Source: Paramoeba atlantica (taxonomy: Eukaryota; Discosea). Taken from it: a stretch of DNA of 64,000 nt. Each line of letters opens with the position of its first letter. Position 1 is the first letter of the stretch. Where the stretch lies: contig CDRNVI010000004.1 in assembly GCA_977017575.1 (NCBI GenBank), positions 310,001 through 374,000 on the forward strand, read 5' to 3'. Shown piece by piece: positions 9,974 through 19,566 of this stretch. Both the position numbers and the translations under genes were made by a program. The notes under the pieces are model-generated. The model was given only the letters and a program-made list of their open reading frames with translations, did no database searches and was not told the DNA's origin.

Positions 9974-10438
9974 TTAGCCCTCTCGTACTTCCCTTCCCCC
10001 ACTCCCTACCCCACTCACCGATCCGCATGCACCCAGGCCCGTATGGTCCTGCACCTCCGCCCCCACCCCGTTAGCAGTAATAAATACTTTTGGTTGCCGT
10101 ACGAGGGTGGGAGACGTGGAGGCCACGAAACACAAAGACGTCGTCACGCCGAGGGAGAAGAGCGCGGAGAGAGACACGGGGGGACTGACGCAGGGGCGAG
10201 AGGAGGCGAAGCACGGGCCCATCTGCCAGGAACTCTGCCCCCACCCCGTGAGCAAGTATTGTATACTTTTGGCTGCTGACACGGGGGTGGGGGACGCGAG
10301 AGAGAAACACAACAGGGGGGCAAGCGCACTGCGGAGGGAGGGTGAGGTGGGGGGATGCGGCGCAGGGGGGTGATGGGACGAGACGGGGAAGGGGGATGCC
10401 GACAAAAAGGAGTGTATTTGAGGGGGGTGCCCTCCCAT
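9974..10438 (-). CDS. Hypothetical ORF of the C element
   Basis: A 154-codon ORF starting at the first ATG after the SL and 5′ leader (10438). The protein is rich in Ser, Pro and Ala and contains two related stretches (PVSAAKSIQYLLTGWGQ and TLVRQPKVFITANGVGAE), reflecting the internal DNA duplication. I recognise no domain, signal peptide or membrane segment. The other C copies keep this frame in part. Because the DNA is low-complexity and another long frame overlaps it, the ORF may not be translated. Confidence 0.35.
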   Translation of the reverse strand: MGGHPPQIHSFLSASPFPVSSHHPPAPHPPTSPSLRSALAPLLCFSLASPTPVSAAKSIQYLLTGWGQSSWQMGPCFASSRPCVSPPVSLSALFSLGVTTSLCFVASTSPTLVRQPKVFITANGVGAEVQDHTGLGACGSVSGVGSGGREVREG

Positions 10439-10478
10439 GGTCTGGAAGATGGTGTATGGAAGAAAAGGGGAAATAATT

Positions 10479-10510
10479 CAACAAGGTACAGAAACTGTAT
10501 CTTTATCGTT
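10479..10510 (-). other. Spliced-leader sequence at 5′ tip of C3
   Basis: A perfect 32-nt match to the leader of A3, A6 and B3, read on the minus strand. It is followed by AATTATTTCC rather than an intron donor. The C element is unrelated to RLE-A or RLE-B in sequence, so the shared 32 nt marks a common origin of the 5′ end and not shared ancestry. Confidence 0.82.
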
Positions 10511-10670
10511 TCTAGTTTTTTTTTTTTTTTTTTTGGTGGTGTTTTTTTTTTTTAGGACTAGGCGTGAGCATAGACTCTGTCGACGAGACCAGCACCCTCA
10601 GCCTTCGAACATTCCGGGATCCGCGAGCCTTGGTTTAGGCTACTGCAAAATAAGTGCCGGTTGTGGATCT

Positions 10671-13600
10671 TCAGCCAGGCATGCGTGAGACAAGCATTCT
10701 CGATTGAGAACGCATCAGGGTGAGGTTAAGCTCTTGAAGCAGCTGACGGGTAGCTGCTTCTTGAGATAGAGTCCCCTGGGAACATGAGGCGCGATGCTTC
10801 CCAACCCATCTAAGGATTGATAGGGCACTTGCACTCCAAGCACCATATGATTCTACCACCATGGCAACAAACACATGTTTTGCTTGTTCCGCCTCCTCTC
10901 TCTCTTTCACCTTGTGAGAAGCGGCGTAGTGCTCCGCAAATGATCCTGCCGCCACCCCGTTAGCGTTGCGGACTAAGTCCGTGTATTTAGGTTGCTGAAC
11001 GTGGGTGACAGCAAAATCAAGCACCAGACCTTGAGCTTTCTCATAGCCCGGAATAAAGACATCGCCCGGCCTCGTGGGACAGCCGCCAGGCCCTAGGTTC
11101 CCCAGGCTTACCTCACGTGAAGGTGATAAATTCGCCTTGGAGCACGTGTCGGTGAATTGTGTAATGAGCGCATTGTGGCGGGAGATCAGTCCATTCCCAC
11201 TTTTGCAAGACACTGCATGGTTTCCTTCGAGGTCGAGAGGTTGTTGGCATGTGTTAATTGGGCACGTTGTCAACTCGTTGTAGACCTTGGCACCTAACCA
11301 CCACCTGGAGAGGGCGCGGAATTCTGTGGGTGTGTAAGCGTGGCCAAGCTCTGTTGATGGGATGCAAAATGCCCAGCTGCTGGCCCCATCTCCAGTCTGA
11401 GAGGTGTACCTCGCGCGAGTGCTACTGTCTGCCGCTGCGTACGCACATGAAAATTCGTGCGCCGAGATTGCGTCGCTCAAGGCACGTTGACGGGGGGTGC
11501 AAGAATTGTCCGTTTCTGTACTTTGACTAGATCCTGTCGGAAAAGGGGAGCTGATCTCCTCTAATGCTCTTCCCGTGTCCGGATCAACTACGGGGCCTCC
11601 GCTCCGGCGATTGATGTCCAGGACTGCGGAAGAGAATCCTTCTGCATCTGACGGTAGCCAACGATCCGTCTCTGCAGCAAAAGCAACTGAAGACACGTAC
11701 GCCGCTGAGCGGTGCGCAGATGCAGATCGGAGACCAAAACCTCCATACCGTTTCGGGCGTTGAACTTGTGATCGAGCTGAGGAGCTAAGCGGGCATATAT
11801 TCCATTCATACGCATGGAGGACTGCTTCATCAAGGCGCTGACAGAGTGCAGAAAGCTCATGTGGTGGGGTAGTTCGAAGCGAATGGACCATTTGACAAAA
11901 ACCCGCACACTGTCTGATCAATGACAAGGCAATTTGAGGATCTTCGAGCATTTCTATAGCTTCCAGGGTCTCTTCTGCCGGTTCCACGGCGTGTGTCGTA
12001 AGGAAATCTATGCAATGTTGAGCAGAGCCTATGGGGCTCCCAAGAATGTCAAAATTTCCTTCGCGGTTTATCTTGGGTTCCGGAATATCGGAAAAAAGAG
12101 CAGTTTGGTGTGCCGAGGCAGGGTTCGTTATTATTTCGCATTTAGAGGTATTGATGTGAAGACCCCACTTAGGACCAACTCGAGAAAGAGTCTCTAAAGC
12201 GAAACTGACGTCTTCGGCCTTACCGGCTATTACCCCGTCGTCGAGGTACCAGAGGTGAAGCTGGAGACTGCCTGGGAGTGCTTCTTTGATCATTTTCGCG
12301 GCTTCGAGCATTACGAGGGAAAAAAGGAGAGGCCCTAGGGGGTCCCCTTGTTGAACCCCCTCGGATGATGGAAGAGTTCTGGAACCGTAAGTTAGGAGAC
12401 TATCCGTGGAGTAGGTCCACTCCACCCATGCTGACAATTCTGGAAAATGTTTGCGAAGTAAGGCGATGAACGCAGATCTGGATACTCTATTGAACGCGTT
12501 CGCTAGGTCCACCTTACATAGCACAAAGTTCGTGTCATCGGCATGGCGGGACATAGTCTGTCGGCACAGGTGGATCACCCTCTCCGATCCGGCTGGCGTG
12601 GCAACCCCATACTGTATTCCTTTAAACAAGCGACTAGCTTTTTTCTTGGCTGTTAGACATGCCACTTTACCAACCAAACGACGGATTGTCCCGCCTGCGG
12701 CTATAGGTCGGACGTCACATGCTCCTTTCTGAAGTGCACACAATCTGGCCCCAGCGAAACGTTCCTGAATCTCGAATGGAGCTTTTCCAGAAAGAAGCAC
12801 ATTGACTACGTCTGTAAGAGCGGTGAGAGGGTGTACTTTCTCGTCCACGTGGGCACGTAGTGCTATCTGAAGGTGCTCAGCTCTCAGCGACATCGTTCCG
12901 CCAGATGATCCCTTGCGAAAGCTGCCCAAAGCGTGCTTAACTTCTTCTTCGTTTACTTTCAAGGGAGGTGCGTTAGGGTACGGGAGATCTTGAAGCATGC
13001 AGTCCTGCGCACGAGTGGGATGCTTTGCCATCAACTTGCAGTACGTTTCGTCGTTGTCAGGTGCAAAGGGTGCCGCCGTTAGTGCACTCATTCCACGAGA
13101 GACTTCACCCTGGCGTACAAGTTTTTCGCATCGTTCTTTTGCCATTCTTACTTCTTGCGCAAGCTCCTGGTCTTGATCTTGGTCTTTGGTTGATGGGTGC
13201 GACGACTTCGTGTTGTTTTTGGTCGCTTCAATCCACAGAGCGGTAAATTCCCCTTTTCCCCACCTTTCTAGGCTTTTTGTCACATGTGAGGCATAAGAAA
13301 GACGACCTTTGCGCCCCCCGCGGTTCGGGGCCGGTAGAACGCATTTAGGCAGCATGCCGAGACGGGTCCATGCCGCTACGGAGTTCTCGCTGGCTACGGA
13401 GGATAATACATCGGTGAGCGTTTTCGCCCATTGGTAGCGGCATCGGAATGGAACATCCCTAGAAGTGTTGATAGGAGTCATGCAAATATCAGAAAGCGAT
13501 GGTAAAGGAAGAGGTTGGACACTCTGTGAGACATCGGTGCTGCGCGAACCGTGGTCCAATGAACTCTGCGTCAAGTTATTCGCGGGATTGGCTACAGAGT

Positions 13601-14582
13601 CAGTCGAGGTTCCTTTGCAAGCGTTGTCGTGTGTTGCTCGTTTGCCTTCTTCGTAATGTCGCCCGCATTTCTGGCAGAGAAAGCGCCCTTCGTTCGTCCA
13701 CCAGGATTCGGGCACTTCATTCGCGTGTCTTGTAGCTACGTGGTTGTAGTAAGCTTGCCACCTGCCGCCATGAGCGAGTGTTTTCCACACGCACCCTTTA
13801 ACTGGGCAAGTTTTCAAAGAGTCCTGAGGCGTGTTGCGGAATGCGGCTACAGACGGAGGAAGTTGGGATTTGCCGCTTGGTGTTTTGTCTGTCCGGTGAC
13901 CTGTCGTAGGAAAATAATTCGAGAAGCTTTTCGCTATGTCTCGGCGGCGCTTTTGTTTACCGTTTTGAGTGGGCTCAGGTGTCACGCTGTCTTCGTGCTC
14001 GTCACCCTCGGGGCTTGAAGAGTTGGTACCGTCAGTACACGTCGTTGCCGTTCGTTTTATTCGTTTCTTCTTTCTCCTACCTTTGCGTTTTGTTGTGATT
14101 GTGAAGTCAAGTTCAGTAGGCGTGAGGTCTGGAAACATCATCGCGTTCTCTGTGTCAACGGCACCTTCCATTCTCCTTGTTCGACGCAGGCATCTCTCCT
14201 TCACAGCCCTGTTTGAAGTTTGTAATTGGCTGGGTGAATTTGAGTGCGTTCCCTCGAAATGGAAAGGGGAAGGTTCATCGTCCCGACGCACACTGCAGTG
14301 TATTTCTTCCTCGGTTCTTTCACTTGCTAGTTCATTCGCATGCCCCAAATCTGGCGTTGAGTCCTGCGTTGCCGTCTTCATACTTCGAAGGATTTCGTCC
14401 GTTCTCTTTTCCCAGTCCTGAGGAATATCATTAGGGAGGGCTGTGGTGTAGATTAGCTCATCGTACGTGCTAGGTCCCTTCACTAAAGATTTGTTTGCCG
14501 CAAATTGATCCCAGGACCCAAGTGTGTGAGACGACGCCTCCTCCTCGAAGGTCGGATTTTGCTCTTCAACGGATGTGGGCAT
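10671..14582 (-). CDS. RLE-A retrotransposon protein (A3 subfamily)
   Basis: 1303 residues, the longest RLE-A protein here; the extra length is in the N-terminal region. It keeps the WDQFA…STYDELIYTTALP segment, then has a very basic patch (KRKGRRKKKRIKRT, about residue 165) that could be a nuclear signal or nucleic-acid contact. Zinc fingers (CPVKGC…HVATRH and CQKCGRHY…H…C) lie at about residues 259-325. The LGMLPKCVLPAPNRGGRKG block and the RT follow (VDLANAFNRVSR; QQGDPLGPLLFSLV; YLDDG at Y779). The C-terminal RLE has C…C…H…C, RHNAL, RPGDVF and LDFAVTH. No stop or frameshift is visible. Compared with A8 only a few residues differ (GGTMSLR/GGKMSLR, AAGGTI/AAGETI), which indicates recent copying. 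Confidence 0.9.
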   Translation of the reverse strand: MPTSVEEQNPTFEEEASSHTLGSWDQFAANKSLVKGPSTYDELIYTTALPNDIPQDWEKRTDEILRSMKTATQDSTPDLGHANELASERTEEEIHCSVRRDDEPSPFHFEGTHSNSPSQLQTSNRAVKERCLRRTRRMEGAVDTENAMMFPDLTPTELDFTITTKRKGRRKKKRIKRTATTCTDGTNSSSPEGDEHEDSVTPEPTQNGKQKRRRDIAKSFSNYFPTTGHRTDKTPSGKSQLPPSVAAFRNTPQDSLKTCPVKGCVWKTLAHGGRWQAYYNHVATRHANEVPESWWTNEGRFLCQKCGRHYEEGKRATHDNACKGTSTDSVANPANNLTQSSLDHGSRSTDVSQSVQPLPLPSLSDICMTPINTSRDVPFRCRYQWAKTLTDVLSSVASENSVAAWTRLGMLPKCVLPAPNRGGRKGRLSYASHVTKSLERWGKGEFTALWIEATKNNTKSSHPSTKDQDQDQELAQEVRMAKERCEKLVRQGEVSRGMSALTAAPFAPDNDETYCKLMAKHPTRAQDCMLQDLPYPNAPPLKVNEEEVKHALGSFRKGSSGGTMSLRAEHLQIALRAHVDEKVHPLTALTDVVNVLLSGKAPFEIQERFAGARLCALQKGACDVRPIAAGGTIRRLVGKVACLTAKKKASRLFKGIQYGVATPAGSERVIHLCRQTMSRHADDTNFVLCKVDLANAFNRVSRSAFIALLRKHFPELSAWVEWTYSTDSLLTYGSRTLPSSEGVQQGDPLGPLLFSLVMLEAAKMIKEALPGSLQLHLWYLDDGVIAGKAEDVSFALETLSRVGPKWGLHINTSKCEIITNPASAHQTALFSDIPEPKINREGNFDILGSPIGSAQHCIDFLTTHAVEPAEETLEAIEMLEDPQIALSLIRQCAGFCQMVHSLRTTPPHELSALCQRLDEAVLHAYEWNICPLSSSARSQVQRPKRYGGFGLRSASAHRSAAYVSSVAFAAETDRWLPSDAEGFSSAVLDINRRSGGPVVDPDTGRALEEISSPFPTGSSQSTETDNSCTPRQRALSDAISAHEFSCAYAAADSSTRARYTSQTGDGASSWAFCIPSTELGHAYTPTEFRALSRWWLGAKVYNELTTCPINTCQQPLDLEGNHAVSCKSGNGLISRHNALITQFTDTCSKANLSPSREVSLGNLGPGGCPTRPGDVFIPGYEKAQGLVLDFAVTHVQQPKYTDLVRNANGVAAGSFAEHYAASHKVKEREEAEQAKHVFVAMVVESYGAWSASALSILRWVGKHRASCSQGTLSQEAATRQLLQELNLTLMRSQSRMLVSRMPG

Positions 14583-14627
14583 GGGATCGCGACCCGGGTA
14601 ACAAAGAACAAATTAATAAAAATAATT

Positions 14628-14659
14628 CAACAAGGTACAGAAACTGTATCTTTATCGTT
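14628..14659 (-). other. Spliced-leader sequence at 5′ tip of A3
   Basis: A 32-nt leader identical to those of C3, B3 and A6. The next bases on the plus strand (AATAATCGCTCCCC) belong to the DIRS-like copy, so nothing of an SL RNA gene lies upstream. Confidence 0.82.
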
Positions 14660-14661
14660 AA

Positions 14662-14698
14662 ATAATCGCTCCCCACCCTTTCACCGAGGCATCGGTGT

Positions 14699-14734
<36 letters not shown>

Positions 14735-15061
14735 CATTATCTTCACCAGTACTGTAATATCAACTTCGCGAAGTAAGTATCAAAAATTTTTTTTTTTTTT
14801 TTTTACTTTTCCTAAACCTTTTGTTTTTTCTCAGCCCAAAACTAGCAATTTAATCTCCCCTAAGTATATACTACAAACAAGAAACAGTAAAAACTAAAAC
14901 AAGCAATACAGACCCAATCCATTCGCGCGTTCCTAAACCTTTTTTTTTTTTTTTGGGGCATCTTAAGCGCTTCTTGCCATACTTCTTGAAATCTCGTGTC
15001 AACAGCTGGGGACATCCATTTCGTACGACGAACGGCCCTCGCCTCCGCTTTGTTGACTTCG

Positions 15062-15092
<31 letters not shown>

Positions 15093-17797
15093 GGTATAAT
15101 CACACTTCCAAATAGTTCTGAAAAATCTATCCTGACTGCAGGCTTTAGAAGAATAAACTTCCACAAGTGTGAAATCTTTATGAGACATGTTCACCTTCCC
15201 CCCTTCTCTCAATTTTCAAAGAGAAACTATCCCGAAAATGAAATCTATATAATTTTATAAGCTGACTCAGCTTATAGTGATATTGTGTTTAGAACTTATA
15301 TACTATATTCTTGAGTTTGCGTGCAGCCGTCTAAGTATTTCTTTAGCTGCGCATAAATCCCTAATCCATTAAGCTCCTGAATCGTCAGCTTCATTTCGAG
15401 TTCGACCTGTTTCCTGTTTAGCATGGCCGCGTCTGCTAGCGAGTGTACCAAGTTCTGCGTATTGCGGTGCAAAGCGCCTCCTGCCAGTACGGGTAAACAT
15501 TGAAATGAGTCTTCACGAATTAAGTTCGTACGTACATATGTGTTGGACTTTCGCTGCAGCGCGTCATTCATGAGCTGTGTGCATTTCTTTCCACGATTAG
15601 ACATTGAGAGTTCGTGAATAACTGTCAGATCATAGAAGACCGCACCCGTGTTCCAATAGATCACGAGATCGGGGCCAGAACGACAAAGTTTTTTTCCTGC
15701 ACAAGTCTTCTGATGTACCAACTGGTTTTCCTGACTGATTGTAGATCGGCAAGCGATGCACTTCCACGTAGAAAAGTTTCTAGGTTCCGTTTCACATGGG
15801 ATGCCTGCTTTCACGCATAGACGATGTAAAAATCCGACAAGTGAGTTATGTTTCACGGTCGTATTTATACCTGAACATTGAGCACAGCCTGGGATATGGG
15901 TGAGGGCGTGTAGAGACGATGCTTGTGTGGAACAACATCGGGGTGGGGAGGTGGAGACCGTGGAACATTCTCCAACAACTCGTTTCTCCACTCTGCTAGC
16001 ATGGAGCGAGTGTCGACAGGGAGTGCGACCGGACGGTCACATAACTTCGGGCAACGGTTCAACAAGTTGATACGCCGTTGCGCCACCTTCAAAGCGAAAT
16101 AAAATCGCGGCATATTGAGCCGGAGAACTGCGGAGCCATAAATGAGGCGCCCCACCACCGCCTCTAGGTCAACAAAGGAAATGTTGAAGAAAGAGTCGGC
16201 TCGCAGTTTCCTGATCACTCGCGGTCCCAGGCAGACCGTATGCGCGTTATGGTCGAACGCCACCCCATTGAACACGTACTGTGCTACAGGGGGCTGACCC
16301 CGATCTTTGAAAAGACCGTTCGCCTTGTCGCAACGCTCGTCAATGAACTGAGCGTACGTGGTGGCCTCGGAGTGGGTTCCTGCAAACCGAACTCCGTCAA
16401 CATAAACGTCGATAGCGCCTCGGTGAAACGAGTAGCGCTGAGAACAAATCGACGCCTCGCCAGCAATCGCGGCGGTAACCGTGTGCATAACCTCCGGTGC
16501 ACACCTATGGCCCATCGGGAGGACGTTCATCTCAAACACGTCTCCACTGTTCGTTCTAAGGCGGAATTTGGGCCGCGCCCTCTTCGGGATACCAATCTGG
16601 TAAAACCCGCATGTGAAGTCCCGCTTCACAGCCATCGGCTCGTGCGCCTTATGAAGGTACTTGGAGGGATGATATAAAGGGACCTGTGGTTCATATCCTT
16701 TAAGTCTATCATTATCGTCCCGTGTCCACGAAATAAACCTTCTGCGCTGATTGCCCTGATCATCGGTCTCCACAACCGTGAAGGGAATCATGAACTGCAT
16801 CGATGGGCGCTTTCTCAACTCCTGCGCCGGGACCTTAGAGATTATGCCTGCGTCCTCCAACAATCGGACGTCCGCCTCAGGCAATGAACCTTTCACACTA
16901 GGTTCGGGGTACGGGGCTTTAGGTACCCATAATAATTCATCCACTACCTTGCGAAAACGAGTGGCAGCTGACATACTCATCCACTCCTTAACCTGATCCA
17001 AATGGATAACAGGTATCGACTTCTTAACGTGCAAAGGTAGGGGTGCGTCGTGTGCCTTGGCTAGCCGTGAAGAGCGGCGTGCACAAACAACGGAGTGCCT
17101 GCGAAGGTAAGGCACTTCCTCGAAGCACTTTGCCACGTGCTCCGAGGTTACAGCACTGGGAGACGTGCTGAGACTCTCTGCGTCCCTAGAGCCCTTGCCG
17201 TTGTAATACTGCTTGCGTTGTAGCGCAACAGTGATTCGACGTTGAGGTGTTTCGTGAGGTTCTGGACGTCCTCCATCCTGAGATTCCCGAGGGAGATCTC
17301 GTGGAATAGGTAAGTAATTGCACCTCTTTTTATGGAATGTGTTCCATACCCCGGACCGAGAAGTTGATTCATCCTGTGGTCCATCTCCCGGACCGTCGTG
17401 TAACACAGGCGCTGGCCTGGTCTCAAACTTCCCACAAACTGAGCCAGTTCGGGTGTCCCCGGTCCAGTCACTATCGCGTAGAGGTACGGCCGGTAAGGAT
17501 TCAGACGGGTTGTCTTGGTCCCCCTGCCCCAATAAATGATTACCTCGTGACTGGCCACACTCACGAACTGCTCCCGCCTCAGGTCGGCGGTCTCGGTCCA
17601 TCTCGCAGCGGCTTACACAAAACTTTAAACGTAACAAAATAACAACCTAACAAGAATATAACAAACGAGTAAACACCCCCCTCCATGCAATTAGAGAATA
17701 CTACATCATAATTTGAGAAAATTATGTGCCCCGAAGGGCCAGCAGGCAAATATATAGCCGCCCCTCGGCTAAATTTCAAAACGTGAACTATTAAACA
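14662..17797 (-). mobile_element. DIRS/VIPER-like retroelement copy Y1 (fossil)
   Basis: A minus-strand copy of the same element as Y2 (49.9-52.4 kb). Visible parts: a 5′ leader region shared with Y2 (17.64-17.80 kb), tyrosine recombinase, RT, and the start of RNase H at 14662-14702. It is split by the insertion 14703-15907, which is flanked by the 8-bp duplication GTGTAGAG (14695-14702 and 15908-15915). It looks incomplete at both ends compared with Y2. Very high similarity to Y2 suggests both are young on the scale of this window. Confidence 0.85.
14703..15907 (-). mobile_element. RLE-B LINE copy B1, 5′-truncated, with later insertions in its 3′ region
   Basis: Inserted in Y1 with target duplication GTGTAGAG. 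The coding end (15296-15907, minus) gives HIPGCAQCSGINTTVKHN, the RLE motif SGPDLVIYW…FYDLTVIHE and the terminal …QTQEYSI. It is nearly identical to the end of B5 (31.8-32.45 kb); one visible difference is STISQEN versus STISPEN. The 3′ UTR has the conserved CTTCCCCCCTTCTCTC block (15.20 kb), ending at a poly(T) (15065-15092). Between there and 14703 lie several short poly(T)-ended pieces: an unidentified 110-bp fragment, an RLE-A UTR piece at 14.83-14.93 kb and the 55-bp cassette. These look like successive insertions into A-rich tails. Confidence 0.85.
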
Positions 17798-17839
17798 AAG
17801 GTCTTCAAAAAAACAAAGGTCTTCAAAAAAACAAAGGTC

Positions 17840-17854
17840 TTCTGTACCTTGTTG
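17840..17854 (+). other. Partial spliced leader at 5′ end of B2
   Basis: TTCTGTACCTTGTTG is the last 15 nt of the leader, followed by AATTTTTCTACTCC and an ATG at 17880. The flank just upstream holds three tandem copies of ACAAAGGTCTTC separated by A runs (17.795-17.840 kb), which looks like slippage or repeated priming at the junction. Confidence 0.72.
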
Positions 17855-18953
17855 AATTTTTCTACTCCTTTCAATTTTCATGCAGCAACGAGTTCTTGTT
17901 ATCCACAGTGAAACTGTGCAAACGGGTGACTCAGCCTTCACCTTCGGAACGTGCGAAAAAAAGCAGGATGATGACGCATTGCCGAAGCAACGTTCCGCGA
18001 GTGAGCTCCGAAAGGCCGCGAAACTACACACTCGAAGTTCTGGACCTGTTTCTCTGGAAACTCTGGACGACATTGGTTTTGGGAGGCGGAAAAAGAAGCA
18101 TCGTCGACCCACATGGCGCCCCTTACACGATGTTTACAAAGAAAGTGGAACTTTCAGTTCCGACAACGAGACGCGCGAGCATCCGCGTAAAAGTTCGAAA
18201 TGTCGTGCAGCATCCGAGTACAGATCCCCGGTGACTGAAAAGACGAGTACAGCCGCCGAGACAAGCAGAGTAAACAACGAGTTGAGTACTCCAAAGCCAT
18301 CGACACATGCATCCCCCATACCATCACAAACGAAAACACCTGAAAGACACACACCAGAAGAAAAGGTGACGCCATCGAACTTGCCACCGAGTCGAAATGC
18401 AGGTGCAACAGAATACGGTGCCGAAGCGGACGGTGAAGCCGAAAATTCGGTTGATGAAGACGCACCACTCTTTCGAGCGTTTCCTATAGCTCCAGACCAT
18501 CTCCTCAAAAAAATATCACAGTGGGGTAAAGGGACGAAATGCGTCGTTAAGTGGTCCTTTCGAAACTACGAAGACATGATTAACCACTCAATTGGTGAAG
18601 TCGTCTCACGCAAAATGCGGAAAAAAGCACTACACATTCAAGTCAGTTACAAGCCTGCCCCGGGAACGACGGGACCGTCTGGAATACTTCACTTTCCTCA
18701 ATCTTCTAAGATCAAGATTCTACACACCCACGCGACAGAACTCCGCCAAATTCCAAACTCTGAAGTGCAGACCATGGAAAACGTAGCAGACGAGACTGAG
18801 GACATTGACAACGGAGGGGATTTGGAACCGTTACCACCTTTCACACCAATTGACTCAACCTTTTCTGTACACGTAATCGCCATTTTTCGATCGATCATCC
18901 GAGACTATCCTCGAGCTTCGAGGGGAGAAGGTGTTGCGGTAGCGTTTGTTGAC
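17840..18953 (+). mobile_element. RLE-B LINE copy B2, N-terminal fragment
   Basis: Starts in the SL, has a 25-nt T-rich leader and an open frame from ATG 17880 to about 18953, where a poly(T) tract (18954-18965) cuts it. The frame encodes a polar, basic N-terminal region (GRRKKKHRRP, about residue 63) followed by the RLE-B landmark KGTKCVVKWSF, matching KGTKCTVAWTF in B5 and KGDECVVAWCF in B9. It then has LPPFTPIDSTF…IAIFRSIIRDY, matching the region before the RT of B5 and B10. The RT and endonuclease are absent. Similarity to B5 is low in the first 200 residues, so this is a separate RLE-B subfamily. Confidence 0.75.
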
Positions 18954-19031
18954 TTTTTTTTTTTTATATACCATATGTATATTGCGACGAAATGAGAACC
19001 GAACTTAATACAAAGTCTTTTTTTTTTTTTT
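18954..19031 (-). repeat. Two poly(T) tracts with a 52-bp insert
   Basis: Poly(T) at 18954-18965 cuts the B2 frame; 52 bp of AT-rich sequence follow, then a second poly(T) (19018-19031) that serves as the tail of B3. The 52-bp piece is probably a tiny 3′ end of a minus-strand retroelement. No family match is visible. Confidence 0.55.
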
Positions 19032-19139
19032 ACGTGACTCGATAAGTTCATCTCGCACATCAACTTCTTATCGACTTTACATCACAACTTGCGGGAGGAC
19101 GCAGACTAGTCCTCACGTTTCTCTTAGCTTTCCGTGAGC

Positions 19140-19566
19140 GCGAAGATTACTCATCCGGAAGTTGACGAAACCCAGCCGAGCTGAAAGGAGGTTTGGGCGC
19201 TCGGCCAGGGGGGGCATTCGATGAAAATTCATCGAACGCACGGTGCGTTCGATGAATATTCATTGAACGGCGTCCCGTTCGATGACCAAGCGTCCCGTTC
19301 GATGAATATTCATCGAACGGGCAGTGCGTTCGATGAATCATTCATCCAACGGGCACTGCTGCACGATTTTTTCGTCTCGATATTTTTGGGGGAATTTGAA
19401 CATTACCATCTCGTTTACATGTCTGGAGGCAAGGCCAAACTGTCAGCGAAGCCGAAGTGTGCAAGCAAGGCCCCCGTCTGCGAGCAAGGCCCAACTGTGA
19501 GCGTAGCCCACTTCTGGAGGCAAAAGCCCCCCTTTGAGAGCAAGGCCCAACTGTGAGCGTAGCCCT
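19140..19566. repeat. Palindromic and direct repeats in the B3 3′ region
   Basis: GCGTTCGATGAATATTCAT-type units recur at 19218-19345. The best is a 28-bp perfect palindrome at 19294-19321 with arms CCCGTTCGATGAAT and ATTCATCGAACGGG. Next to it a 28-nt unit beginning GAGCAAGGCCCAACTG occurs twice (19482-19509 and 19538-19565). None of this occurs in the 3′ regions of B1 or B5. It may be a separate small insertion or a derivative-specific UTR. Confidence 0.7.

Larger units (their letters stand above)
9824..10510 (-). mobile_element. C element copy C3, complete with SL and poly(A)
   Basis: Minus strand, 5′ to 3′: SL (10510-10479), a 40-nt leader (AATTATTTCCCC…), an ORF (10438-9974), an unstructured-looking 3′ part and a poly(A) (poly(T) at 9824-9848). 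Total about 690 bp. Two internal segments of roughly 90 bp are diverged tandem copies (each has CCAAAAGTAT followed by ACGGGGTGGGGGC). There is no RT, so it must be mobilised by another element. It is either a retrocopied host mRNA that multiplied or a SINE-like passenger. Three copies are in the window. Confidence 0.78.
10516..14659 (-). mobile_element. RLE-A LINE copy A3, full-length coding part with SL
   Basis: Minus strand: SL (14659-14628), 45-nt T-rich 5′ UTR, a single 1303-codon ORF, then only about 117 bp of 3′ UTR before a double poly(T) (10542-10553 and 10516-10534 separated by GGTGGTG). The short UTR stops in the GCCTAG hairpin region, so the transcript was probably polyadenylated early or the end was lost. 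Its 5′ tip is inserted beside the DIRS-like copy Y1. Its middle part is nearly identical to A8 (53.7-55.3 kb). Confidence 0.9.

Noticed and set aside
9974-10438. C element ORF as a known host protein
   Set aside because: It is low-complexity, overlaps another long frame and shows no recognisable domain.
10516-14659. Group II intron or retron reverse transcriptase
   Set aside because: The protein carries N-terminal zinc fingers and a C-terminal RLE, the element has poly(A), and the surroundings are eukaryotic LINEs.
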